From JAQTNA01 sp043743785 (GTDB taxonomy: Bacteria; Pseudomonadota; Gammaproteobacteria; Burkholderiales; Rhodocyclaceae), in the NCBI GenBank assembly GCA_043743785.1, contig JAYTVW010000082.1, forward strand, positions 1 through 52,284: a DNA stretch of 52,284 nt, in the 5' to 3' direction. Positions 41,251 through 49,652 of this stretch are shown here, in pieces. The notes under the pieces are model-generated. The model was not told the origin of the DNA and did no database searches. It worked only from the letters and a program-made list of their open reading frames with translations. Positions within the stretch are counted from its first letter, which is position 1. Every line of letters begins with the position of its first letter. Position numbers and translations under genes: made by a program.

Positions 41251-43938
41251 GTGAGTGAAGGGAGGGTAGTCACCTACGGCACATCCCCCGACCACGCGTC
41301 CGCCCGAGTCGTCACGAAAGAGGCGCACCGCGTTTCACCTGCGGAAGGACAGATTACCCGTACCCGAGATTGTTTTCAGTTCCCGCCGTCTCCCGGGGTC
41401 TTCATGCTGGACCATGACGGGACGCCCGGTAAAGAGATCTCGCCGGACGATCTGCGCGCCGCGTTGGTTGCGGCCGCACCTGTTCTCGCCGGTGTGCCGA
41501 TGCTGTGGCGCGCCAGTGCCTCTAGTTGCATTACCGCGTCAAACGGCACCGCGCTTACAGGCCTGAGCGGGCAACGGCTCTATATTCCGGTGCAGGATGC
41601 TCGCCTTATTCCTGAGGCGGGCAAAGCGTTGGTGGACTTGCTGTGGGCTGCGGGCTTGGGTCACATCGGCATTGGGTGTGCAGGTCAAGCCCTGGAACGC
41701 ACTTTGATAGATGCCGCCGTCTGGCAGCCCGAACGGCTGGATTTTGCCGCACCGCCGGTCATGTGCGACGGCCTGACCCGCAAGCCTCCCGCCCCAAGGT
41801 TCTTCAACGAATCCGCAGCATGGCTTGGCCTGGGCGACCTGATTGCTGCAGCAGATGGCAGCATTAAGGCTGTGGCACGGAAGGCAAGGGCCGAGGCCAA
41901 GCGCGCAGCAAAGCCCATTCAGGACAAGGCGCGAGAGGCCTGGATCAACGAACACGCTCCGGCTTTGGCGGCCCTGCGCAAGATCCCCGAGGAGCAGGCC
42001 CGAGGCATCTTGATGCGTGCCTCTGAAAAGCACTTGCTCATGGGGGACTTCATGCTGAAATCGTCCGACGGCAGCGATGTGAGCGTGGGGGATGTTCTCG
42101 ATAACCCGGAACGTTGGCACGGAACACGGTTTGGCGATCCCTTAGACCCCGGATACCGCAATGACCACCGTGTTGCCTGGGCGAATCTCCGAAGCGGCAG
42201 CAGGCCCTTTATCTTCAGTCACGCCCACGGAGGCGTCCACTACACGCTGGCCAGGCCATCGGCCCGTATCCAACTTTCCAGGGGGCAAAAGGCACGCGTT
42301 GTGGACAGTCTGCTTGACCTGTTGCGCCAGCGCGGCGAGCTTTTTGACTTCGGCGAAGGCGCCGGGCTTGTGCGTGTCACCGGTGGACGCGTGAGCGCTG
42401 TTTCCAGAGATTGGCTGGCAGATCATTTCGACCGGATAGCCGAGTTCTACACGGTCAAAATCCTGCCTGAGGGAGAACCGAAGGAATCCGCGCAAGATGC
42501 ACCCCCGGCTGCGGCGATTGCCATAATCGCCAAGAATGGCGACCGCCGATTGCCGAAACTGACCGCCGTCATTACCGCCCCCATCCTGAGGGTCGACGGC
42601 TCGATACTCTCTGAGCCAGGGCACGACGCCTCAACAGGCCTACTCTACCTGTCGGCTTCGGGCGATACGGCCCATATTCCCGAGCATCCGACAATCGAAC
42701 AGGCGTGTGCCGCTTTTGCCCGACTTTGGGAGCCAGTCCGACTCTTCCCCTTGGCCGATGACGTGGACCGGGGTGTAGTCCTTGCAGCTCTGATCACCGC
42801 CTGCCTACGGCCAAGCCTGCCTACGGCCCCGGGCTTCGGCTTCGATGCACCGGCAGCAGGGACAGGAAAAACCCTACTGGCGCAGACCATCGGTGCTTTG
42901 GGCTGCGGTGATGCGCCTGCGGCGATGCCTCCCGCCAGCAACCAAGACGAGGAGTGCCGAAAGCGCCTTTTCGCATCGCTGCGCGACGGCCACAAGATTT
43001 TGCTCTGGGACAACGTGCGGGACGTGTTCGGAAATGCAGCCATTGACGCATTCTTGACCGCATCCGTATTTGCCGACCGGGTATTGGGTGCGTCTGAAAC
43101 AGCCTCCTTGCCGAATCGAGCCTTGTTTCTTGTCACCGGGAATAATCTACGCTTGGTGGGCGACACTTGCCGCCGCATCCTGGTTGCACGGCTTGACGCG
43201 AAAGACGACAAGCCTTACGCCCGCCGGTTCAACTTTGACCCACTGCAGACCGTGCTTGGCCGCCGTGAGTCATTAGTCATAGACGCACTGACCATTGTTC
43301 GAGCCTACCGGGCCGCCGGCAGCCCTCGTCTTGCACCGGGCCGCACGGCTTCGTTCGAAGACTGGGATGATCTGGTGCGGCAGCCCGTCGTCTGGGTAGC
43401 GAAGTTCTCCTTGCTTTGGGGACTGCCTAGCTTTGCAGACCCACTCGGGGCAACAGACCGAGCGTTTGAACTTGACCCGGAGACAGCCAAGCTTGCTGCG
43501 TTAATGGCTGCCTGGGGGCAGTGCTTTGGCGACCGTCCGACAACTGTAGCGGAGGCAGTGGCCCGGACGTTTCCCGCTGCCGGTGCGCCCGCGAGTGCTG
43601 CCCTTGCTGACGCCCTGGAAGAAATTGCAGGGGAGCGGGGGACAATCAACCGTAGGATTTTGGGTCGGTGGATAGAGAAGCAGACCGGCCGACGGCAGCA
43701 AGGGCAGCGCTTCGAGCGCGGAAGCGTCCGGGCAGGTTCTACAACCTGGATTCTACGCACAGAAAAACGGCCGACAACAGCCGATATCAGCCCGCCTCCG
43801 GGTAGCGTGGTGGGTTTGGTGGGATATGGTGGGTTACTTCTGACCGAAGCCGAAACGACAAACGCAGTGCTACAGCCACAGCCACGCCCACGAACGGCGG
43901 CGGCGATGGCGTTTGGGCCGCGTCCTGACCCGGGATAG
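41251..43938 (+). CDS. Mobile-element primase/helicase
   Basis: 895 residues from a GTG start. The N-terminal ~230 residues resemble a primase-polymerase-like domain (GVFMLDHDGTPGKE, then SGQRLYIPVQDARLIPEAGK). The C-terminal part is a D5/DUF927-like AAA ATPase: Walker A in DAPAAGTGKTLLAQTIGALG, Walker B-like ILLWDNVRD, sensor LFLVTGNNLRLVGD and an arginine finger region CRRILVARLDA. This suits initiation of element replication. The N-terminus may be incomplete, since the GTG has a weak site and lies only 56 bases after the protease gene. The last codons lie in a long inverted repeat (43808-44092). Confidence 0.78.
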   Translation: MSEGRVVTYGTSPDHASARVVTKEAHRVSPAEGQITRTRDCFQFPPSPGVFMLDHDGTPGKEISPDDLRAALVAAAPVLAGVPMLWRASASSCITASNGTALTGLSGQRLYIPVQDARLIPEAGKALVDLLWAAGLGHIGIGCAGQALERTLIDAAVWQPERLDFAAPPVMCDGLTRKPPAPRFFNESAAWLGLGDLIAAADGSIKAVARKARAEAKRAAKPIQDKAREAWINEHAPALAALRKIPEEQARGILMRASEKHLLMGDFMLKSSDGSDVSVGDVLDNPERWHGTRFGDPLDPGYRNDHRVAWANLRSGSRPFIFSHAHGGVHYTLARPSARIQLSRGQKARVVDSLLDLLRQRGELFDFGEGAGLVRVTGGRVSAVSRDWLADHFDRIAEFYTVKILPEGEPKESAQDAPPAAAIAIIAKNGDRRLPKLTAVITAPILRVDGSILSEPGHDASTGLLYLSASGDTAHIPEHPTIEQACAAFARLWEPVRLFPLADDVDRGVVLAALITACLRPSLPTAPGFGFDAPAAGTGKTLLAQTIGALGCGDAPAAMPPASNQDEECRKRLFASLRDGHKILLWDNVRDVFGNAAIDAFLTASVFADRVLGASETASLPNRALFLVTGNNLRLVGDTCRRILVARLDAKDDKPYARRFNFDPLQTVLGRRESLVIDALTIVRAYRAAGSPRLAPGRTASFEDWDDLVRQPVVWVAKFSLLWGLPSFADPLGATDRAFELDPETAKLAALMAAWGQCFGDRPTTVAEAVARTFPAAGAPASAALADALEEIAGERGTINRRILGRWIEKQTGRRQQGQRFERGSVRAGSTTWILRTEKRPTTADISPPPGSVVGLVGYGGLLLTEAETTNAVLQPQPRPRTAAAMAFGPRPDPG

Positions 43939-44092
43939 TGGGGAAGTCGGCCGGTAGCCGTGGTGGGTTTGGTGGGTTATGGGGGTTATTTCTGATCTAA
44001 GTACAAGACGTTTTTTTATGTTGGTAGTTAAAACGCTCGTGGCTTCGGTCAAAAGTAACCCACCATATCCCACCAAACCCACCAAGAACATA
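43808..44092. repeat. Long inverted repeat at the 3' end of the primase gene
   Basis: TGGTGGGTTTGGTGGGATAT then GGTGGGTTACTTCTGACCGA at ~43808-43852 recurs inverted at ~44045-44092 (ending ACCCACCA), near-perfect over ~44 bp. A third partial copy in direct orientation lies at 43961-43998. The first copy is inside the coding region. The strand is very G-rich. The rest of the 511-base gap up to 44449 has no gene that I can support. Confidence 0.8.
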
Positions 44093-44354
44093 TAACGCCT
44101 GAGCCAAAACTAGCGGCGAATTTCCACAGAAACAGTAAATCAGCATTCTCTAATGTAGGCGATCCGTCCCGCCCGGTTTGACGGCCCCGCCCGCCCCCGA
44201 ACATTTTCCCCCGCTTGATTCCGTATATACACGCCCGAAGTTTTTCATCAAAAAGTTGCTCGCGGTAAACCGGTCGCCCACTCCAGCAATCACGCCCCCG
44301 CGATCACTACCCCCCCCTGTCGCCACCTGCGGGCCTGGGTAGGGCTGGCGGTGG

Positions 44355-44399
44355 TAGACACGCCGACACGCCGGACACGCCGGACACGCCGGACACGCT
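44355..44399. repeat. 9-bp tandem repeat GGACACGCC
   Basis: About four and a half tandem copies (ACACGCCGACACGCCGGACA and onward). In one minus-strand frame it would encode SGV repeats, but no convincing gene contains it. It lies ~85 bases before the small gene at 44483. Confidence 0.75.
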
Positions 44400-44482
44400 G
44401 CCCCGGATGATACTTTCGTCATATAGCATTTCCCCGGCGTGGGCGTAGCATGGGGGCCTTCTGGCAACCTTGGGGATTGGCA

Positions 44483-44857
44483 ATGACTTCATCGGTAGCT
44501 TGGGCACCGACGCGCAACCCGGAGATAAACGCGATCTGGGCAACACCGGGCCGGATGATCGGGTACGAGGAACACCTGACGGGGATAGCAAGCCGAATGA
44601 TGTCCCTGCTGGACGAGACGGGGGAGGAGGGGCAGGCCCTGGTGCGGGAGTACCTGGGGGACAACGCCCCGACGCCGGAAACAAACGGGATGACCCTGGC
44701 CTACACCCTGAACAGCCTGGGGTATCTGACGCTTCTGGAGGAGCCGACGTTGGTCAAGGGGAGTGACCTTGACGCCCTGGCCGTGCTGTTGCAGGAGGAA
44801 GACGAACCGCTCGAGGCCCTGGAGCGATTCCTGAGCCGGGCGGTGATGATGCTGTAG
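44483..44857 (+). CDS. Uncharacterised mobile-element protein
   Basis: 124 residues, acidic, predicted soluble and helical: RMIGYEEHLTGIASRMMSLL, then LAYTLNSLGYLTLLEEPTLV and EPLEALERFLSRAVMML. No family recognised. GGGGATTG precedes the chosen ATG; an in-frame ATG at 44450 is an alternative. Codon-position bias supports coding. Probably an accessory gene of the element whose primase lies upstream. Confidence 0.6.
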   Translation: MTSSVAWAPTRNPEINAIWATPGRMIGYEEHLTGIASRMMSLLDETGEEGQALVREYLGDNAPTPETNGMTLAYTLNSLGYLTLLEEPTLVKGSDLDALAVLLQEEDEPLEALERFLSRAVMML

Positions 44858-44992
44858 GTCCGGTCTCCCTGCTCCCCGGGGGTGTGGCCGGCACCGGTGC
44901 CCGTGGCCTTCCTGTCCTCGGTGGTGGGTGCTGCACCTGGCGGCGGGCGCCCTGGGCCATGGTCATGTGGCTACACCCCCCGGAGTATTGAC

Positions 44993-45007
44993 GGTTACAC
45001 TGTAACC
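44993..45007. promoter_or_regulatory. Palindromic operator GGTTACACTGTAACC
   Basis: Odd-length palindrome GGTTACA-C-TGTAACC, 15 bases before the small gene at 45023, where a repressor would bind. A second copy (GGTTACGCTGTAACC) stands just after that gene and a third (CGTTACAGTGTAACG) at 52032-52046. Confidence 0.65.
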
Positions 45008-45022
45008 AACAAGGGGATGGAC

Positions 45023-45265
45023 ATGGCACTGACCAACGCAGAGAAGCAGGCGCGATACCGGGAGCGGCACTTGAAGGACGTGGAGGGCATGCGGGAACGC
45101 TTACAGGCTGTCGTCTCGATCCAGGCCAAGCGGGCATTGGAGAGCCTGGCCAGGCACCACGGGGCGACCCTGGCGGGCATCGTGGAACGCCTGGCCCTGG
45201 AGGAACAGGCCCGGGTGACTGCCGGCATGGACGCGGAGCAGTTCCGGCAGTTCGTGGGGGAATGA
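45023..45265 (+). CDS. Small DNA-binding-type protein of a mobile element
   Basis: 80 residues: MALTNAEKQARYRERHLKDV (basic helix), then AKRALESLARHHGATLAGIV and ERLALEEQARVTAG. The AxRxLExLARxxGxTxAxIVERL pattern resembles ribbon-helix-helix or similar short plasmid and ICE regulators. AAGGGG precedes the ATG at the right distance. Matching palindromes lie 15 bases before the start and 1 base after the stop, which suggests autoregulation. DNA-binding is inferred. Confidence 0.7.
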   Translation: MALTNAEKQARYRERHLKDVEGMRERLQAVVSIQAKRALESLARHHGATLAGIVERLALEEQARVTAGMDAEQFRQFVGE

Positions 45266-45266
45266 T

Positions 45267-45281
45267 GGTTACGCTGTAACC
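45267..45281. promoter_or_regulatory. Palindromic operator GGTTACGCTGTAACC
   Basis: Second copy of the element at 44993-45007, one base after the stop of the small regulator gene. Confidence 0.6.
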
Positions 45282-45371
45282 GCTCTGCCTCCTTGGCGCT
45301 GCCGGGGCTGGGTTACATGGCCCGGCATTGCTTGAAAACGCTTACAAAGTTCTTACACGGAACCCAGAAAG

Positions 45372-45399
45372 CAAAAAGCCCAACCTGAAAGGCTGGGCT
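45372..45399 (-). terminator. Rho-independent terminator next to tRNA-Phe fragment
   Basis: On the minus strand AGCCCAGCC-TTTCA-GGTTGGGCT followed by TTTTTGC. It lies 17 bases beyond the CCA end of the tRNA-Phe fragment and is probably the original terminator of that tRNA gene. Confidence 0.8.
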
Positions 45400-45415
45400 A
45401 AGTGCTTGAATCTAA

Positions 45416-45465
45416 TGGTGGCCAAGGACGGAATCGAACCATCGACACGCGGATTTTCAATCCGT
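45416..45465 (-). other. tRNA-Phe 3' fragment: attachment site (att)
   Basis: The minus strand reads, from the anticodon stem to CCA, GGATTGAAAATCC, then GATGGTTCGATTCCGTCCTT and GGCCACCA: the anticodon arm with GAA, variable loop, T-arm and acceptor 3' strand of tRNA-Phe. Upstream of the anticodon stem, identity to tRNA stops at ~45465, so this is a ~50-bp duplicated 3' end, not a working gene. It borders a tyrosine integrase gene; the intact tRNA-Phe should be at the other end of the element, right of this window. Confidence 0.9.
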
Positions 45466-45584
45466 GATTTTTTGTGTTCCGGGGTGTTGATTGAAGCATA
45501 CGAAACAACGTAATTTGATGATTTTAAAGGATTGCCAACACAACAAGCCTTGCGTGTAGTTTCCTCAAGATTCCCTATTGTTGA

Positions 45585-45620
45585 TATAATTTCCCTACAC
45601 AGGCCCTACACGGCCCTACA
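45585..45620 (+). promoter_or_regulatory. Integrase promoter with CCCTACA direct repeats
   Basis: TATAAT at 45585-45590 is followed by three CCCTACA words at 45593, 45604 and 45614, 11 and 10 bases apart, ending 13 bases before the integrase ATG. Such spaced repeats could be integrase arm sites or an autorepressor site. Confidence 0.45.
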
Positions 45621-45633
45621 TGGGGAGTCGAAA

Positions 45634-46893
45634 ATGGGGAAACGGGAAAACTTCACGGTCGGCAAAATTGAAGCCTTCACGTGCATGGAAGGTAAGCAGC
45701 AAAGCATCTATTGGGATGGCAAGACCCCCGGCCTGGGCCTTCGCGTCACCGCCGCCGGCACCAGGTCCTATGTGTTCGAGACGCAATTACACGGCAAGAC
45801 CATCCGCATCACCATTGGCGACGTACGCACATGGACCGTTGGCAAGGCTCAGGCGGAAGCTACACGCCTCAAGGGCCTGACGGACCAGGGTACAGACCCG
45901 CGTCAGGTCAAGGCTGACAAAGCCGCTGCATCGGAGGCCGCACAGGCCCATGCCAAGCGTCAAGCAATGACAGTCTCCGAAGTGTGGAACGCCTACGTGG
46001 CGGACCGGACGCCGACATGGGGTGAACGCCATTTGCGTGACCATGCCAACATGACCAAGCCGGATTACCCGCTGGCATCGCTCCTGCCGCTCAATATCTC
46101 CGAACTCGACGCCGACCACGTGAAAGCATGGCTCAGGACGGAAGCCGCACGCCGGCCTACCCAAGCCGCTCTTGGCTACAGGCTCCTGCGCGCCTTTGTT
46201 CGCTGGTGTGCCGACACCCCGGCGTTCAAGGACGTGACCCACGCCGACGCATGTTCGACGCGCACCGCCAAGGACACACTCCCCAAGCCCGGCGTGAAGG
46301 ATGATTGTCTGCAACGGGAGCAACTGCCGGTATGGTTCGCCGCTGTCCGCTCCATCGGTAATCCCGTGATTGCCGCCTACCTGCAAGCTCTCCTGCTGAC
46401 CGGCCCTCGCCGGGAGGAACTGGCTGGGCTGAAGTGGGAAGACGTAGATTTCCAGTGGAAGGCCGTCACCATCAAGGACAAGGTGGAGGGGCAGCGAGTA
46501 ATTCCGCTGACGCCCTTTGTGGCGTCACTGCTGGCCGCTCTGCCACGCAGGAACGAATGGGTGTTCTCAAGCCCCACGTCAGCATCCGGCCGCCTCATGG
46601 AGCCATCCATTCAGCACCGCCGCGTCACCGCCGCCGCCGGCCTTGATGCACTGAGCCTGCATGGCCTACGCCGTTCGTTCGGCACCCTGTCTGAATGGTG
46701 CGAGGTGCCTGTGGGCGTGGTGGCGCAGATTCAAGGGCACAAGCCATCCGCCATTGCCGAAAAGCACTACCGCCGCCGGCCCCTGGATCTGCTGCGGATG
46801 TGGCACGAAAAAATAGAGGCATGGATTCTTGAACAGGCTGGTGTGCAGTTCGTTGCCGACCAGTCCGCCGCCGGCCTACGAGTCGTGAAGTAG
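45634..46893 (+). CDS. int: Tyrosine recombinase (P4-type integrase)
   Basis: 419 residues. The N-terminal arm-binding DUF4102-like domain holds YWDGKTPGLGLRVTAAGTRS; the core-binding domain follows from ~110. The catalytic set is complete: R259 in TGPRREELAGLKW, H343 and R346 in LHGLRRSFG, H369 in IQGHKPSAIA and Y379 in KHYRRRPLD. The start was chosen for GGGGAG at the right distance; the longer in-frame start at 45532 crosses the promoter. It would integrate the element at the adjacent tRNA-Phe site. It marks the left end of an element running off the window. Confidence 0.93.
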   Translation: MGKRENFTVGKIEAFTCMEGKQQSIYWDGKTPGLGLRVTAAGTRSYVFETQLHGKTIRITIGDVRTWTVGKAQAEATRLKGLTDQGTDPRQVKADKAAASEAAQAHAKRQAMTVSEVWNAYVADRTPTWGERHLRDHANMTKPDYPLASLLPLNISELDADHVKAWLRTEAARRPTQAALGYRLLRAFVRWCADTPAFKDVTHADACSTRTAKDTLPKPGVKDDCLQREQLPVWFAAVRSIGNPVIAAYLQALLLTGPRREELAGLKWEDVDFQWKAVTIKDKVEGQRVIPLTPFVASLLAALPRRNEWVFSSPTSASGRLMEPSIQHRRVTAAAGLDALSLHGLRRSFGTLSEWCEVPVGVVAQIQGHKPSAIAEKHYRRRPLDLLRMWHEKIEAWILEQAGVQFVADQSAAGLRVVK

Positions 46894-47000
46894 ATTACCG
46901 AGTTCGCCCACCACTATCTCGACGGAGAGAAAAGCCGGAAACCTTCGCTGGCCTGTGGTGGGCACCTAAATGAAGGATGACACCTGAAGGGGTGCGCCGT

Positions 47001-48200
47001 ATGAAGTTCTATCCAATCCGGGAGGCCGCCAACCTTGTAACGGCGGAGCTTGTTGCTTTGAGCGTGGTTGCACCATCCGACGAAGACCAGCATTCCAACC
47101 ACCTATATCAAGACATCGCCAAAAGTATTGTCAGCGGACAACTCATTGCCACCAGCGGAGGAAGGCTTATCGACCCGGGGGGGCAAACCGCCTTCATTGC
47201 CGCTCTTGTCTCTGAAATCCGCGCCGATGACCTAAACGGCTGGCTTGAGTCCGTGCGCTGTCGGGCGCGAGTGCCGGAAGATGATGCACCAAGCCCCGAG
47301 CATGACGGCGAGAGAATAAAAAACGACCTTCATTCTGTAGCTCAAGCCAATAAGGGCCGGCGGGAATGTCTGCAAATGGTATTTCGTGGGGATGGACGGG
47401 CTTATAAAAAAGCTGGTTTGATTGCTCTCAGTAGAATCCTGTTTCTTCTCGCTACTCGATTCCTTGAAAGCCCTGTGCACCCTGGAGACGAAACACGCTT
47501 TAACCAAGAACAAAGAGACCTTTGGGAAGTTGAATGGTATGGAAAATTCCTTGATGCCTTGATCCGTATTACTCCACCACTGCAACAGGCCGTGCGCGAC
47601 GGAATAATCGCACTGAGAGACCCAGCAACCCGCGCTCCTGCGGATAGCAGGCAAGTTGAAGAATGGACGAACAAGGATATTCCGGTCGCCATGAGCGCCA
47701 CCGCCAAAGCGTTTTGGTACGAGCCTTTGCCGGAAGGTGGCTATTCACTTGGGCACCCTGACGCCGAAGCTATGCCGCCATTGGCACAAGGCATCGACTT
47801 TGATGAGCTTTCCAAGTGGGCGGTAGATAATCGCATCGCAACGGCTCAAGAACTGGAGCGGTTGCTGGGAGTTGGCACTACCGCATTGCCGGCAGCGCCT
47901 GCGCCGACAAGCGATGAGCAGGAGGTGGGCAGCGACGACAAGGACACCGACTCTCAACGCAGAGATAAGGTTGTGGCCTTGGCTCAGGCGGTCGGTGAAA
48001 CGCAATGGACGAGTGGCATGCGGCAGATTACGGTGCGAGGCGTAGCTAGAGCCGTGCAATCTCGTCTAGCCGCGGATGTACGCACATGGGGGCAGCGAGG
48101 CCCTAAAAGCGAAAGCACAATCCGCGATGACCTGAGCACAGCCAAATGGAAATTCGAACCGCCAAAAGGTGGCCTGAGTGGCCCGACTGGCGCGAGTTAA
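47001..48200 (+). CDS. Uncharacterised element protein with disordered middle
   Basis: 399 residues starting MKFYPIREAANLVTAELVAL after a GAAGGGG site; the ATG at 46977 is an alternative adding 8 residues. The central part (RRECLQMVFRGDGRAYKKAG, EVEWYGKFLDALIRITPPLQ) is helical; a low-complexity acidic stretch (~310-330, SDEQEVGSDDKDTDSQRR) separates a C-terminal ~75-residue module (ITVRGVARAVQSRLAADVRT, then KSESTIRDDLSTAKWKF) that looks like a helix-turn-helix. Base composition is less GC-rich than the flanks. No family is recognised. A terminator follows, so it forms its own unit between integrase and replication genes. Confidence 0.7.
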   Translation: MKFYPIREAANLVTAELVALSVVAPSDEDQHSNHLYQDIAKSIVSGQLIATSGGRLIDPGGQTAFIAALVSEIRADDLNGWLESVRCRARVPEDDAPSPEHDGERIKNDLHSVAQANKGRRECLQMVFRGDGRAYKKAGLIALSRILFLLATRFLESPVHPGDETRFNQEQRDLWEVEWYGKFLDALIRITPPLQQAVRDGIIALRDPATRAPADSRQVEEWTNKDIPVAMSATAKAFWYEPLPEGGYSLGHPDAEAMPPLAQGIDFDELSKWAVDNRIATAQELERLLGVGTTALPAAPAPTSDEQEVGSDDKDTDSQRRDKVVALAQAVGETQWTSGMRQITVRGVARAVQSRLAADVRTWGQRGPKSESTIRDDLSTAKWKFEPPKGGLSGPTGAS

Positions 48201-48256
48201 TGGCTTGAGTTTTATGGCAAACTGAAGCCACGTTAATTTAAGAAAAAACGCAATTG

Positions 48257-48290
48257 CGGCATGGACTTACAATCCGTGCCGTTTTTCTTT
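48257..48290 (+). terminator. Rho-independent terminator
   Basis: CGGCATGGA paired with TCCGTGCCG (one G-U pair), then TTTTTCTTTT; 56 bases after the preceding gene. Confidence 0.75.
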
Positions 48291-48369
48291 TATGTGGCAT
48301 CCTGATTATTTACGCTTAAAACTCAGTCCATAAAGATGAATCCTTCAAATCAACGAAGGAAAATCTAAA

Positions 48370-48594
48370 GTGCCCCAAGTAAATCAATCTGCTGAATTGG
48401 CGCGCATCGCTCAAGGCCGCGACCATTTCCAAACTGGTGAGTTTGCCAAGGCTATCTGCAAAGCCGCGCAGACCATCCGCAAGAATTACTGCCTGACCGG
48501 CGAGGCATACGGCATCCGCCCGGTCAAGGTCGGCAACCGCCTGCTGTGGCCTGTGCAGGAGATTGCCGCGCTGCTGAACGGCGAGGTGGCGTAA
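48370..48594 (+). CDS. Excisionase/AlpA-like small DNA-binding protein
   Basis: 74 residues from a GTG preceded by AAGGAAAA. The C-terminal half, KNYCLTGEAYGIRPVKVGNR then LLWPVQEIAALLNG, has the layout of a winged-helix excisionase or AlpA family member (site-choosing 'RPVKVGNRLLWP' wing). It opens the replication block and abuts the next gene without a gap. The directional role is inferred from size and position. Confidence 0.65.
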   Translation: MPQVNQSAELARIAQGRDHFQTGEFAKAICKAAQTIRKNYCLTGEAYGIRPVKVGNRLLWPVQEIAALLNGEVA

Positions 48595-49023
48595 ATGAAA
48601 AAAAACGCCCGCTCCACCGAAGTGAAGACGAGCGCCCTGGACCAGCGCCCGAAGAATACCACCAGTCGCAACGAACTCAGCCTCAGCAACCCCCGCCACG
48701 TGCGCGGCTTGGTTGAACTGCTGCGCCGCGCTATCACCAGGGAGGCTCTGGACAAGGCCGTAGGGTGCTCCAACGGCCCCGACCTCGTTGCACAGCTTCG
48801 CCGCAAGGGCCTGGAAATCCCTTGCACGATGATCCCCGACACCGACCGCGACGGCCTGCCTATCCGACGTGGCGTCTATCACCTGACGGACAAGGACCGC
48901 CGCAAGGTGCTGGCGATGAATCGTCAGCGCGGCTTCGTTGCGCCGCACTTGCTGGGCCTGCTGACTGTCGCCGTGCCGGTCGTGGTCGTGCTGGGGGCTG
49001 TTGTGGCGGGGTGGCTGTCATGA
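48595..49023 (+). CDS. Element protein with HTH-like core and C-terminal membrane helix
   Basis: 142 residues. The middle (NPRHVRGLVELLRRAITREA, then LDKAVGCSNGPDLVAQLRRK) looks like the phage-type winged-helix domain that chooses reading 'GLEIPCTMIPDTDRDGLPIR' afterwards. A single hydrophobic segment closes it (LLTVAVPVVVVLGAVVAGWL), an odd combination that could tether it to the membrane. ATG directly follows the previous TAA; its stop overlaps the next start (ATGA). Confidence 0.65.
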   Translation: MKKNARSTEVKTSALDQRPKNTTSRNELSLSNPRHVRGLVELLRRAITREALDKAVGCSNGPDLVAQLRRKGLEIPCTMIPDTDRDGLPIRRGVYHLTDKDRRKVLAMNRQRGFVAPHLLGLLTVAVPVVVVLGAVVAGWLS

Positions 49024-49652
49024 GCGCCGCCGCGCCGCCCCTGAGCCTGCTGGTGAACATCCCGGCATGGCAACGCGAAACCTTCAGCCTTTCCGCCTCC
49101 GGAAGTGGCGCACTGCTGGCGCTGAAAATGCACTTGTGGCGCACCGGCCCGATTCCAGATGATAACCAAGCCCTTGCCCGCATCACCGGCATGGCGCCGC
49201 AGGAGTGGAAGAAAACCCGCAAGACCCTGGAGCCGCTGTTCATCGTTATGCACGGCGAATGGCAGCGCATCGACTGGAATGATGAACTCGAATCCGCTTA
49301 TGAGGCGGTGAACAAAGCCAGCAAGGCCGGCAAGAAGGCCAACAAAGCGAGGTGGGAAAAGCAGCGCATGAAGTCCGAATCGGACTCCGAATCGGATACG
49401 AATCGGACTCCGAATGCTCTCCTTAATAATAAGAGCGACAAACCCAAAAGCCTAAAGGCCCCTAGCCAAGGCAATGATGGTTTTCGGCATGGGGATGATG
49501 TGGTGGGGGCGGCCTGGCTCGAGGACCTGAGAAAAGCCGAGGATGGGTGGATTGAAAATGATTCATCCTTGGCTGGGGGGTTTTTGGGCGAGGCTTCAAA
49601 TACGGAGGTAGGGGGTAGTGGCCCCGTGGTCGGGTTTGGGGGTGGGGTATGA
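49020..49652 (+). CDS. DUF1376-like replisome-organiser protein
   Basis: 210 residues. Residues ~10-90 match the DUF1376 pattern of phage replication proteins: LLVNIPAWQRETFSLSASGS, then GALLALKMHLWRTGPIPDDN and PQEWKKTRKTLEPLF. A basic linker with tandem Ser-Asp-Glu (KSESDSESDTNRT, from repeated TCCGAATCGGAC DNA) leads to a glycine-rich end. Overlaps by ATGA at both ends, placing it in one transcription unit with the helicase. Confidence 0.78.
   Translation: MSAAAPPLSLLVNIPAWQRETFSLSASGSGALLALKMHLWRTGPIPDDNQALARITGMAPQEWKKTRKTLEPLFIVMHGEWQRIDWNDELESAYEAVNKASKAGKKANKARWEKQRMKSESDSESDTNRTPNALLNNKSDKPKSLKAPSQGNDGFRHGDDVVGAAWLEDLRKAEDGWIENDSSLAGGFLGEASNTEVGGSGPVVGFGGGV

Noticed and set aside
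43870..44091. Minus-strand ORF repeating the VGLVGYGG motif
   Set aside because: It is the inverted copy of the primase 3' end read backwards; no independent gene evidence.
44150..44467. 105-codon minus-strand ORF over the nonamer array
   Set aside because: Coding potential derives from the 9-bp tandem repeat; no start signal or family match.
45416..45465. Functional tRNA-Phe gene
   Set aside because: Only the part from the anticodon stem to CCA is present; the D-arm and acceptor 5' strand are missing.
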